From the NCBI GenBank assembly GCA_965226915.1, contig CBDDEJ010000002.1, positions 62,001 to 126,000 on the forward strand: DNA of 64,000 bases. The letters are read 5' to 3'. Made by a program: the position numbers and the translations under genes. Below the pieces are notes generated by a model. That model made no database searches. It worked only from the letters and a program-made list of their open reading frames with translations, and was not told where the DNA came from. Numbering within the stretch: position 1 is the stretch's first letter; every line of letters starts with the position of its first letter. This DNA is from Io17-Chloro-G2 sp965226915 (GTDB lineage Bacteria > Chloroflexota > Dehalococcoidia > Lucifugimonadales > UBA3495). Below are positions 1-8,184 of this stretch, in pieces.

Positions 1-316
1 CCTTGACCCGCGTACGATGTAACGACCCCGCGGGCAACTCAATAACGCTGCATGCATTCCGGCCGCCCAGTGAAAGCCGGAATGGCCGCATTTGCGAGCA
101 GGTCTTCACCACCGTACCGTCTTCGGCCAGGTAGACTAAATCGACAGGGAACCTCATCGCGGCGGTGTGAACGGAGTTACATGACTTGATCCAGAGACCT
201 CGATCCGCGGGAAGCCCCCGGCGGCCCAGCAGACCCCACCCCCGGTTCCAGAGGTTCTCCGCCACTTCTGCCCGGCACAGCAGGTTTTCAGATGAATTGA
301 TCGATACTTCTCTCAT
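1..316 (-). CDS. DUF192 family protein, C-terminus beyond window edge
   Basis: The reading frame opens with ATG at 316-314, 15 bases after the tadC stop, and stays open to the left edge. It contains the family landmarks in order: a short strand, a W-N-R-G-W-G-L-L-G-R-R-G-L-P segment, then C-N-S-V-H-T and M-R-F-P-V-D-L-V-Y-L, then V-I-E-L-P-A-G near the edge. DUF192 proteins are small (about 110-160 residues), often secreted or next to secretion genes, with no settled biochemical role. Here it is the last visible gene of the minus-strand Tad locus. About 105 codons are visible; the end is outside the window. Confidence 0.8.
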   Translation of the reverse strand, partial: MREVSINSSENLLCRAEVAENLWNRGWGLLGRRGLPADRGLWIKSCNSVHTAAMRFPVDLVYLAEDGTVVKTCSQMRPFRLSLGGRNACSVIELPAGSLHRTRVK

Positions 317-331
317 TCGCGTTATCCACCC

Positions 332-854
332 CTACAATGCGTTGACGAAATCGAGCAGACTGATGATCGTCGGTACTATCACAACGATACCCATTGCCGG
401 GACGAAACAAGCGACGAGCGGAATAGTCATCAAGACCGGCGCCCTATGGGCGGCTTGTTCGGCCCTCTGTTTCCGGGCCAACCGGAGGTCGGCGGCCTGC
501 AACCGGAGAACATCACCCAGGCTACTACCCACAGCCTCCGCCTGCGTCACCGCGGAGGCGAGCCGGACCAGGTCACGTACTCCGGTGCGGTTCGCTATAT
601 GGCTCAGCGCCTCCCGCCGGCTCCGTCCCAGGCCCACCTGCCGAAGGTACAGGTTAAACGCATCAGCTAGAGGCCCGGTGCTCCTGTCGGCGACTTTGCC
701 AAAGGCGGCGTCGCTGCCAAGCCCTGACTCCAGGCAGGTCACCAGCAAGTCTAGAGCGTTCGGCAAAGCTTTGGTGATAACCATTTGCCTTTGCCGCATC
801 CGCCGCAGCAAGATCACATAGGGGCAGCCGGCGGTCAACGCCAGCACCATAGCG
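332..854 (-). pseudogene. tadC: tadC, 3' part (type II secretion F-domain), split by IS66
   Basis: This is the C-terminal two thirds of a TadC-type inner-membrane platform protein of the Tad pilus/type II secretion family. Seen in it: a hydrophobic start, an R-M-R-Q-R-Q segment, the P-N-A-L-D-L-L-V-T-C-L-E-S-G-L signature of the F domain, and two hydrophobic segments near the C-terminus. The 5' part lies at 4019-4575, on the far side of the IS66 element. Joining the two sides through the 8-bp duplication CCATAGCG gives an uninterrupted frame (…MMSA-M-VLALTAG…), so the IS insertion is what broke the gene. No usable start remains for this part, so it is probably not made. Confidence 0.85.
847..854. 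repeat. 8-bp target-site duplication of IS66 copy 1 (left)
   Basis: CCATAGCG at 847-854 is repeated at 4011-4018, directly outside the two ends of the IS66 element. An 8-bp duplication is the usual signature of IS66-family insertion. It gives the original tadC sequence at this point. Confidence 0.93.
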
Positions 855-876
855 GTAACTGTTCAGACTTGATGAG

Positions 877-1997
877 GTGAATTGGCTCAAAGCCGTTGGA
901 AAAACGCTGGCATGGCCGGGGGAGTTGTGGCATACCAGGGAGGTGGACACTGAACTAGACCTGAACGCGGCGAGTGGCGAAACTCTGCTGGAGATAATTG
1001 CCGGCCAGCGGGCAGTCATTGCCGATTTGCAAAGGCGGATTGGGGTTCTGGAATCCCGTCCCAACCGGCGCGGGTCGTCGGGGATGCCGGGTAATCAGCC
1101 GCACTCCAGCCGGCAAGCGCCGGAGAAAAAGGAGCCCAGAAAGCCGCGCCGCCATGGCTTCGCCCGCCAGCGCATGACTCCTACCCGGCGGGTGGAGCAT
1201 GCCGTGGCGGTCTGTCCCGACTGCGGGACTCACCTGAACGGCGGATGGGTACAGCGAACTCGGGAAGTCATTGAGCTACCGGTGGCTCCGGTAGAAGTGA
1301 CCGAGCACGCCCTGGTAGCCCGCATCTGTCCGGTATGCCAGCGGCGCCGGCTGCCCAAAGAGGCCCTGCAGGGGGTGGTTCTGGGCCAGCAGCGACTGGG
1401 GGTCAATCTGGTAAGCCTGATGGTGACCCTGCGGGAGGAGGGACGGTTGCCCATAAGAATCATCCAATGGTACCTGGAGAGCGTCCATCAGTTGCACCTG
1501 AGTGTTGGCGCCATCGTCCAGGCCGTCCATGGAGTAGCCCGTCAGGCTGAGACGGCGGTGCGAGAGGCGCTCGAGCAAGTCCGCGCCAGTCCCGTGGTGC
1601 AGGGCGACGAAACCGGCTGGCGCCAGGACGGGAGCAACGGCTATGTTTGGACCTTCAGCACTCCCAGCGAACGATACTTCCTGCGTCGGGGTCGGGATAA
1701 GGGGGTGGTGGATGAGGTGCTGGATTCCTCCTTCAGCGGAGTGTTGGTCAGTGATTTCTACGCGGCCTATAACCACTACCCGGGCCTGAAGCAACGGTGC
1801 TGGGCTCATCTGCTGCGGGATATCCATGACCTGAAAGGGTTGTACCCAGAAGACGCTGGGCTGGCTCAGTGGGCCGAGGCGGTTCACCAGGTCTACACGG
1901 AGGCCAAGGCCTCGGTCCTTCCCCGAGCCCAGCCAGGCCATCGCACCCAGCTAATGCTGGAAGAGAAACTAATGGTCTTGGCGCGGCCTTTCCTTAA
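877..1997 (+). pseudogene. IS66 transposase, 5' part (copy 1)
   Basis: The first 373 codons match the intact copy at 13508-14923 nearly residue for residue. It holds an N-terminal coiled region, a zinc-finger-like C-P-D-C…C-P-V-C pair, the conserved V-V-Q-G-D-E-T-G-W block containing a catalytic Asp, and the second Asp in the S-D-F-Y-A-A-Y block. The frame runs into the nested IS1380 after P-F-L and stops at 2040. The remainder of the gene is at 3723-4002. The likely start is GTG 877, as in the other copies. Confidence 0.9.
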
Positions 1998-3717
1998 CCC
2001 GAATCCACCGATAGAGGGCGTGTCGCGACAGGGCGGATAGGGAAGGAAGTGCTCCTCTGAATCTGGGATAATGGTTTTATAACAGAAAACCGACCAGAAA
2101 CAAGGAGCACCCAATAGATGCGACCACGCAACCACCTCGACCGCATCCACATCACCTTCGACGACCACCGCCTGGTCAACAATGCCGGCCTGCTCCTTCC
2201 CGCCACCTTGGCCTTGCACCTCGGCCTTTCCCAACTGGTTGACCGGCGCCTGGACCTGGGCCGGGCCCCAGGCCGAGCCAACACCGGTGACAAGATGATG
2301 ACGCTGGTGGCATCTGCGTTGGCGGGCGGCGACTGCATCGACGACGCCGATGCGCTGCGCGCCGGCGGGACAGCCTGCACCCTGGGCAGTGTGCTCAAGG
2401 CGCCCTCCACCCTGGGCGCCTTCCTGCGCAGCTTTCGCTGGGGCCACGTCCGCCAACTGGACCGGGTGAGCCGCGAGTTGCTGGCCCGGGCCTGGCAGGC
2501 CGGAGCCGGACCCGGCGACGCACCATTTACCATCGACCTTGATTCGACGATCTGCGAGACCTACGGACTGGCCAAGGAGGGCGCCCGCCACCACGGCTAC
2601 ACCGGCGCCTGGGGCTATCACCCGCTGTTGGCCGTCGCCGCCGGCGCCGGCGACGTGCTGATGTCCCGGCTGCGCGAGGGCCGCGCCAACACCGCCCGCG
2701 GGGCCGCCCACTTCCTGCGGGAGACGGTGGGGCGGGTGCGCTACGCTGGCGCCAGCGGGCAGATCACCCTGCGGGCCGACAGCGGCTTCTATACCCACGC
2801 CGTGGTCGCCGTCTGCCGCAAGCTGGACGTGCGCTTCTCCATCACCATCCGCCAGCACAAAAGCCTGCGCAATCTCATCGAGGCCATACCCGAAGCTGCC
2901 TGGACGCCGATTCCCTACTGAATGGACGGCGCGGCCGCTGTGGCCGAGACGACTTATACCCCCTTCCAGAGTGAGCCGGACGCCGCGCCGGTGCGGCTCA
3001 TCGTCCGGCGGGTGCAGCCGACCCCCGGTTCCCAACTGGCCCTCTTCGCCACCTACAGTTATCACGGCTTCATCACCGACCGGGACGGAGAGACCCTGGA
3101 ACTGGAGGCCGACCACCGCCGCCACGCCGAGATCGAGAATGCGATACGCAACCTCAAGTACGGCGTCGGGTTGAACCACATGCCGTCCGGCCGCTTCGCC
3201 GCCAACGGCGCCTGGCTGGCCGTCCAGGTGATGGCCCACAACCTGGCCCGCTGGACCGCGCGCATCGGCCTGGGCGAGCAGATCGTGACCACCAAGACCC
3301 TCAGGCGACGGTTCTTCTCCCTGGCCGGACGGCTCACCCGCTCGGCGCGCCGCCTCACCCTGCATCTGCCCCAGCGCTGGCCTTGGGAAACCCAGTTCAG
3401 TCGCGCCCTGGCCCGGCTGCGCGCCCTGCCACTCCCAGCCTGACGACCCGTCTGCAACTGACCCGCCATCCGGCCAACTGAACGTCCCGGCAAACTCGCG
3501 CCAGTCCCGGTCCGCGAGCGCCTCTTCCCGTGTCCTATCCCGCCATCTCGCTCAGCACAGCCACTGCAGACCGCCATCGGCGCCCCCAAAAGCGCCTGCG
3601 ACCGCCCGCCAACCTCCCGTCTACCCAAATTCGAGCCCGGATCATCGCGCCTGCAACTCCCTCCCCCCTCTTCCGCTGTCCTCACGCCCTCCATCCGGGT
3701 CCATCGGTGGATTCGGA
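1998..3717 (+). mobile_element. IS1380 family element nested in IS66 copy 1
   Basis: The ends are CCCGAATCCACCGAT on the left and, read inward from the right, TCCGAATCCACCGAT. It is flanked by CTTAA at 1993-1997 and 3718-3722; the clean IS66 copy has a single CTTAA at the same place, which proves the insertion point. It is 1720 bp with one transposase gene carrying an in-frame stop. The stretch 3444-3717 after the gene is GC-rich and holds no further gene I can support. Confidence 0.9.
2118..3443 (+). pseudogene. IS1380 transposase with an in-frame UGA
   Basis: About 441 codons from ATG 2118 to the stop before 3444 are in one frame except for TGA at 2919-2921. The first part (267 residues) holds the first DDE motif around F-T-I-D-L-D-S-T and the R-A-D-S-G-F block; the second part holds the A-E-I-E-N-A-I-R-N-L-K-Y-G block with the third acidic residue and the A-H-N-L-A-R-W block. 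UGA replaces a residue in I-P-Y-x-M-D-G, which is most likely tryptophan (TGG) in relatives. A simple TGG-to-TGA nonsense mutation is the likely explanation. Confidence 0.87.
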
Positions 3718-3722
3718 CTTAA

Positions 3723-4002
3723 AGATCCCCTGGCGGTTCAGGCCAAGCTCTGCCGGCGCATGGAACGGTTCATCAAGGAACTGTTTGTCTTCGTGTCGGA
3801 CCCAGCCGTGCCCTCAGACAACAACGCCGCCGAGCGGAGCCTGCGGCATCTGGTAACCAGTCGCAAGATCAGCGGCGGCGCCCGCTCAGGGCAGGGCGCC
3901 GACAGCAAGATGACCTTGGCATCCCTCTTTGGCACCTGGCGGGCCAGAGGTCTCAATCCCCTCCTGGAATGCCGCCGGTTGCTCACTTCCCCTCAACTCT
4001 GA
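3723..4002 (+). pseudogene. IS66 transposase, 3' part (copy 1)
   Basis: These codons match the last part of the intact IS66 transposase: D-P-L-A-V-Q-A-K-L-C-R-R-M-E-R-F-I-K, then the N-N-A-A-E-R-S-L-R block with the catalytic Glu, then the C-terminal L-E-C-R-R-L-L-T-S. It is cut from its 5' part by the IS1380 at 1998-3717. An internal ATG at 3760 could start an 80-residue fragment, but that would lack the first two catalytic residues. Confidence 0.88.
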
Positions 4003-4018
4003 ACAGTTTCCCATAGCG

Positions 4019-4575
4019 CTCATCATGATCAGCAAGACGGGCGAGGCATCGGGCTTGGCCAGCATCATGTAGAACAAGACCAGCCCGCCAAAGAGCACTA
4101 ACCCGGCCCAGAAAGCCAGATAAAGGGGCAAGGTCATCGGCTCAACGGCCATCACCAACATGTGTTCTAGAGGTCTGGCCGGAAAGCCATTGGCCGGGTT
4201 TCGCGCTACGCCAGACAGACGTATTAGAGTCTTATGTGGCATGATAGTGTCTGTAATACCGTTTAGGAACCCACTGTTACATCGCTAATCGTCGCTAAAA
4301 AACGACGACTTGGGGAGAATCGGGGTTTCCGTCCGAGTTTCTAGGCGCCGAAGGGAGTTCTGGGGGACCAACCTAGCAAGCGCATCGCCTGCTTTGCGGT
4401 CCAAGGGCGCCCCTACCCTGCGGGCCACATTGCTTTCCAGCTCTATTTCCCTGACCTGCTCCCGGAAAGACTCCGCGCGGATCCGCCGGCGGAAGATGTT
4501 CTCTCGGGGCATCACTACCGCCCATGCCCCCATAGTTACGGCGGCGAAGACGACCAAGGCAATGACAAACAACAT
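4019..4575 (-). pseudogene. tadC: tadC, 5' part, interrupted by the CTAG element
   Basis: ATG 4575 starts a protein with a hydrophobic first segment, then an R-R-R-I-R-A-E stretch and V-P-Q-N-S-L-R-R-L, where the reading frame enters the 178-bp element at 4167-4344. On the other side the frame resumes as E-H-M-L-V-M-A-V-E-P and continues through a membrane segment to the IS66 insertion. Removing one CTAG and the element joins L-R-R-L to E-H-M in frame. The gene starts 10 bases after the end of tadB, which fits one operon. The gene has therefore taken two independent insertions. Confidence 0.85.
4167..4344 (+). mobile_element. CTAG element copy 1 (MITE-like), in tadC
   Basis: A 178-bp non-coding unit counted with both flanking CTAG tetranucleotides. 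It begins CTAGAGGTCTGGCCGGAAAG and ends, read inward, CTAGAAACTCGGACGGAAAC; 13 of these 20 positions match. Internally it can fold: GTCTGGC pairs with GCCAGAC around the first third, and CGTATTA pairs with TAATACC/G in the middle. Near-identical copies are at 45817-45995, 50915-51093 and 60641-60819. It interrupts tadC and its removal restores the frame, so it is mobile or was recently. Confidence 0.85.
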
Positions 4576-4584
4576 ACTGCTCTC

Positions 4585-5575
4585 CTAAACCTCGATCTGG
4601 GTCAACTTTTTGATTAGCATGTAACCAATTATCTCTAGCGTGATGCCTATCGCCAGCGCTATCCGACCGATGGTTGTTCCGAAGAGCAAGCCCTTGTAGT
4701 CTGGGTTTAGGAAAATGAATCCCACCACTACCAAGATGGGAATTATCGCGATCAGGGTGCCGGTCAACTGCTCACTGGCGGTCAACGTGGCAACCTCCTG
4801 TTTCAGATGTTCCCGCTCCCGCACGGTGTTGGCCACGTTCATGAGAATCTCCGAAAGGTTGCCGCCCGTGGTCTTTTGGATCACGATGGCTGTCACCACG
4901 ATGTCCACATCTTTAGAGCCGCAGCGCTCTCCCAAGGTTTTGAATACAACATCGGCTTCGGCGCCCATGTGCAACTCCCGAACGGTGCGCTGGAATTGCG
5001 GCCCCAGGGGCGCCGGCGTCTCGTCGCCCACGTGGGACAGCGCCTGCATCAGCCCCGATCCCGCCTGCATTGACTTGGCGATGTTTAGCAGCGTTTCCGG
5101 AAGTTGAGCTTCGATCTGTTTTAATCGTTTCTTGCGGGCGCCGGACAAACGAAAGCGAGGAGCCATCCACCCGGCCAGCACCATCAACAATATGATGGGT
5201 AGCCTGAGCACCTCAGGAGGAGGTGAAGCTCGCCATCAGAACGACTCCTACCACTCCGCCAACGAACGCACTCATCAGGCGCAGAGACAAGTATTCCCGC
5301 ACACGAAGCGGCCAACCGGCCCGTTCCAATTCCAGATTTATCCGTTCTTCCGACTCTCTAGAGAGGGGGAACATGTTGGCCAGAGGAAAGCTTCGCCGGC
5401 GGCGCTGGAGCGGAGAGACGCTGCTGAGACTCATGTCTACAGCGTCTTTGGCAGACGGACTGGCAACGGCCAGGGTTCGATTGCCCAGCCGCTGGTAGGC
5501 GACAAAGATCAACAATCCTACCGACCCAGAAATGGTCAGCGCGATTAGCAGGAACATCGGATCCATTAGACCCAC
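4585..5575 (-). pseudogene. tadB: tadB, frameshifted into two frames
   Basis: The N-terminal 120 codons (5575-5213) have a membrane segment, a basic linker and the L-E-R-A-G-W-P-L-R-V-R-E-Y start of the F domain. The remaining 208 codons (5211-4585) carry the I-E-A-Q-L-P-E-T-L-L-N-I-A-K-S-M-Q-A-G F-domain signature and two C-terminal membrane segments. Together about 328 residues, the usual TadB length. The halves are in different frames around T-C-C-T-G-A-G-G at 5217-5210; a +1 shift at the stop would join them. A GTG at 5211 could start the second half, but it has no ribosome site. I read this as a frameshifted tadB rather than two genes. Confidence 0.8.
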
Positions 5576-6070
5576 CTCGCGGCGTCAAAGAGATTGGCGG
5601 GCACGTCAACCCCGCGGGATTGCAGCCGGTCGGCGAACTCCGGCCGGATGCCGGTGGGCCGCAAATTACCCTCCACCCGCCCGTCCCGGTCCACTCCGGT
5701 CTGTTCGAATCGGAAAATTTCCTGTAGGGAGACCATGTCTCCCTCCATACCCGCGACTTCCGACACCTGAATGACCTTCCTGGTCCCGTCCAGCAGCCGG
5801 GAAACCTGGACTATAAAGTCAAGCGCGGAGGCCACCTGTTCGTGGATCATCCGGACGGGCAAGTCGAACCCCGCCATAAGCACCATGTTCTCTATCCTGG
5901 ACAAAGCTTCGCGAGGCGAGTTGGCGTGCACGGTGGAGAGCGATCCGTCGTGGCCCGTGTTCATTGCCTGCAGCATGTCAAATGCCTCGGTGCCGCTGAC
6001 CTCGCCCACTATTATGCGGTCTGGACGCATGCGCAATGCGTTTCGCACTAAATCACGCTGGCTGATTGCG

Positions 6071-6092
6071 CCCCCCTTCCGCGGAAGGGGGG
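6071..6092. repeat. 22-bp perfect palindrome at the cpaF frameshift
   Basis: Six C, TTCCGCGGAA, six G: a perfect palindrome with no spacer, inside cpaF just after the Asp box. The frame changes within the six-base homopolymer arm. Five or eight bases in that run would restore the E-G-(G)-A-I-S-Q-R-D reading, so the count in the run decides whether the gene is broken. Confidence 0.85.
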
Positions 6093-6718
6093 CGGGCCTC
6101 AAGTGAGATCACATGGCGCTGCTGGAGCATCAACTCAAGGGGGTCTTCCACGGTTACGATCCGCTCCCCGCTGGGCATGTAAGCGGATAATGCGTTCAAA
6201 AAGGTGGTCTTTCCGCTGCCGGTGCCGCCGGATATTATTCCGTTAAGTTTCCCTTGGACGCACCCTTGTAAGAATATGGCCATCTCACCGGACAATGTGC
6301 TCGTGCTGATCAAGTCGGGCATAGAAAAACGGTCGCCGTCGAATTTTCGAATGGTTATCACCGGACTCTTGGGAGACAGTGGTGGGATGACGATATTCAC
6401 CCGGGACCCGTCCCGCCAGCGGGCATCCACCATGGGCGACGCTTCATCCACATGCCGGCCGGTTTCCACGACTATGTGGTCGATGATTCGAAGCATATGC
6501 GCCTGATCTCTGAACGCGACATTGCTTTGATGGATGATGCCGTCTCGCTCGTAGTAGACCTCATCGGGGGCATTGACCATTACCTCCGATATGGAGCGAT
6601 CGCGAATCAACGGTTCTATGGGCCCAAGTCCCGTTACCTCGTTAACCACATGGGTGATTGCCGATTCTTTCGCCTCTCCCACCAGGTGGGGGAAGTGGAA
6701 GGTGCAGAGGCCTCTGGT

Positions 6719-6774
6719 GGCGCGCTCCACTTGGTCTCGGACCTGGTCCCGGTCGAGACCAAGTGGAGCGCGCC
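6719..6774. repeat. 21-bp perfect inverted repeat in the cpaF N-terminal region
   Basis: The 21 bases at 6719-6739 are the exact reverse complement of 6754-6774, with a 14-base spacer. One arm encodes the R-D-Q-V-E-R-A segment of cpaF in its frame; the other arm is upstream, where the cpaF-like reading is in a different frame. The second arm looks like a copied, inverted piece of the gene that shifted the frame. Confidence 0.85.
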
Positions 6775-6870
6775 TTCGTCGATGTTCCGGATCAGGGTCT
6801 GATGAAGCTGGTCTTCCAATTCGTAGTCGACCACGAGGCCGTTATTCTCGGACCAATTGACGTTGGCGCC

Positions 6871-7084
6871 GTGGATCTGGCCGGGATGAACCTCGTACCG
6901 GGCCGCCAGTTGGGCCACCGTCAGTTCACCTTTCACCGCCTCCAAGGCCACCTTGGCCTTGAATGACGGGCCGTGCTTCCTCCATTCTTTCGACATGTCC
7001 CACTCTCCTTCACAGCCACAGCTGCGCTTATTTTAGGAGCAGGACTCTCACTTGGGCTACCTGTCCGAATTTATGGGTCCGCCT
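6871..7084 (-). mobile_element. IS3 family left-end fragment with orfA start
   Basis: ATG 6996 starts about 42 codons of an IS3 orfA helix-turn-helix protein (K-A-K-V-A-L-E-A-V-K-G-E…Y-E-V-H-P-G-Q-I-H), a paralogue of the orfA at 9628-9912. At about 6870 it passes directly into cpaF sequence. The outer end is AGGCGGACCC read inward from 7084, matching the AGGTGG-A/T-ACCC ends of the other IS3 copies. The rest of the element is lost, so an IS3-mediated deletion probably removed the cpaF start. Confidence 0.75.
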
Positions 7085-7461
7085 CACAACACCTGTTTTT
7101 GTGCTGGGGTCGGCGCCGTGGGAGTAGCAAATTTATCGCTCCCGGGTCGTTTTTGGCAGCCGCCCAGTGGAGCGGAGTGAAGTCATTTATGCCCCTCTGC
7201 TGAATATTTGCGCCGGAGGATATAAGGAGAGATATGATCTCGTACTTGTCTTCACGTTCGGTGGTTAGGGCAGCGATCAGCGATGGGAAACCATCATGGT
7301 CTTCATAATTAGGGTCCGCACCGGTTCTAGGAGTTGCCGTATCAATAGCATCGGGCTGTCGCAGAAAGCGTACTCTAGACAGTGACCAAAGGCGTCGCTA
7401 TTAGGAGTGTTGATCATCCCCGTTGGGTTGTCCAACACGACAAGCGGCGTTTCTAGTAAGG
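7085..7461 (-). pseudogene. ankyrin-repeat protein remnant
   Basis: Between the two IS3 pieces the minus strand encodes ankyrin repeats: G-A-D-P-N-Y-E-D-H-D-G-F-P-S-L-I-A-A-L, then I-I-S-L-L-I-S-S-G-A-N-I-Q-Q-R, then D-F-T-P-L-H-W-A-A-A-K-N-D-P-G-A-I-N-L-L-L. Upstream, L-E-Y-A-F-C-D-S-P-M-L-L-I-R-Q-L-L-E is another repeat in a different frame, so there is a shift near 7325. Both ends are cut by IS3 sequence. Ankyrin repeats mediate protein-protein contact; the partner and the full protein cannot be told. No start codon or complete frame remains. Confidence 0.7.
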
Positions 7462-7473
7462 TGGACCCAATGA

Positions 7474-8184
7474 TTAAGACAGCCTGAGGGCTAAATTAAG
7501 AGAGTCTCCCGCCCCTACGCTAGGTTTCACCAAGCCCGATGTCAGCCCTGGTTCTTGAGCTGCTACCCTCTTTTCTGCCTGGCCCTTTTGGTACACCTGT
7601 GCTGGGGTTCGATAGCCCAAAGACTGGTGAAGTCTCCGCCGGTTGTAGAACTCCAGGTAAGCGTTGATCCCAACTCGGGCTTCTGCGACAGTCTGGTATG
7701 CCTTCAGATACACCTCCTCATACTTGATGCTCCGCCACAACCGCTCCACAAAGATGTTGTCCAGGTACCTACCTTTACCATCCATGCTGACCCGAATGCC
7801 CCGCTCCTCCAACGTCTGGGTAAAGGCATCACTGGTGAACTGTGCCCCCTGGTCCGTGTTAAAGACCTCCGGCCGTCCCTTGCCCAATGCTGCCTCCAAC
7901 GCCGTCACACAGAAGTCCGTGTCCATGGTGTTGGAGAGCTTCCAGGCCAGCACATGCCGGCTGTGCCAGTCCATGATGGCCACCAGGTACAGGAAGCCCT
8001 GAGCCATGGGAATGTAGGTAATGTCCGCCGCCCAGACCTGGTCGACCCGATTAACATCCACTCCCTTCAGCAGGTAGGGATAGACCCGATGTCCCGGAGC
8101 TGGCTTGCTAGTGTTGGGACGCCGATAGATGGCTTCCAGGCCCATCAACCGCATCAGCCTTCGAACCTTGCTTCGGCTCACTAG
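7474..8184 (-). pseudogene. IS3 orfB transposase, 3' part
   Basis: The C-terminal integrase core: V-D-Q-V-W-A-A-D-I-T-Y-I-P with the first Asp, F-N-T-D-Q-G-A-Q-F-T-S with the second Asp, and D-N-I-F-V-E-R-L-W-R-S-I-K-Y-E with the catalytic Glu. So all DDE residues are present, but the N-terminal part is on the other side of the IS630. Joining across the TA duplication gives E-G-Y-L-V-L-V-S-R-S-K-V-R-R-L in frame with 9631-9403. Confidence 0.88.

Larger units (their letters stand above)
855..4010 (+). mobile_element. IS66 family element, copy 1, interrupted by IS1380
   Basis: The ends are GTAACTGTTCAGACTTGATG on the left and, read inward from the right, GAAACTGTTCAGAGTTGAGG; they match in 16 of 20 positions. 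With the nested IS1380 (1998-3717) removed it is about the length of the clean copy at 13486-14931. It carries one long transposase gene and no tnpA/tnpB, which is the arrangement of the ISBst12 subgroup of IS66. It sits inside tadC with an 8-bp target duplication. Its transposase is broken, so this copy can move only in trans. Confidence 0.92.
5566..6870 (-). pseudogene. cpaF: cpaF/tadA secretion ATPase, truncated and frameshifted
   Basis: A CpaF/TadA-type ATPase that powers Tad pilus assembly at the inner membrane. Seen: E-V-M-V-N-A-P-D-E-V-Y, Walker A G-G-T-G-S-G-K-T-T, Asp box T-V-E-D-P-L-E, then R-M-R-P-D-R-I-I-V-G-E-V and the M-N-T-G-H-D-G-S-L-S-T-V-H-A-N block with His box, through to the stop at 5566. 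The first frame (6730-6053) and second (6102-5566) meet at a run of six G next to a 22-bp palindrome (6071-6092). Near 6719-6774 a second frame change sits at a 21-bp inverted repeat. The N-terminus at 6870 is fused to an IS3 fragment, so the native start is missing. It overlaps tadB by 10 bases. Confidence 0.88.

Noticed and set aside
1893..3365. A 490-codon minus-strand open frame
   Set aside because: Antisense to the IS66 and IS1380 transposases; Gly/Ala/Val-rich with no motifs.
5205..5220. tadB frameshift at TCC-TGA read as a prfB-like programmed +1 frameshift
   Set aside because: There is no Shine-Dalgarno-like booster upstream and no regulatory reason; an ordinary indel in a damaged locus is simpler.
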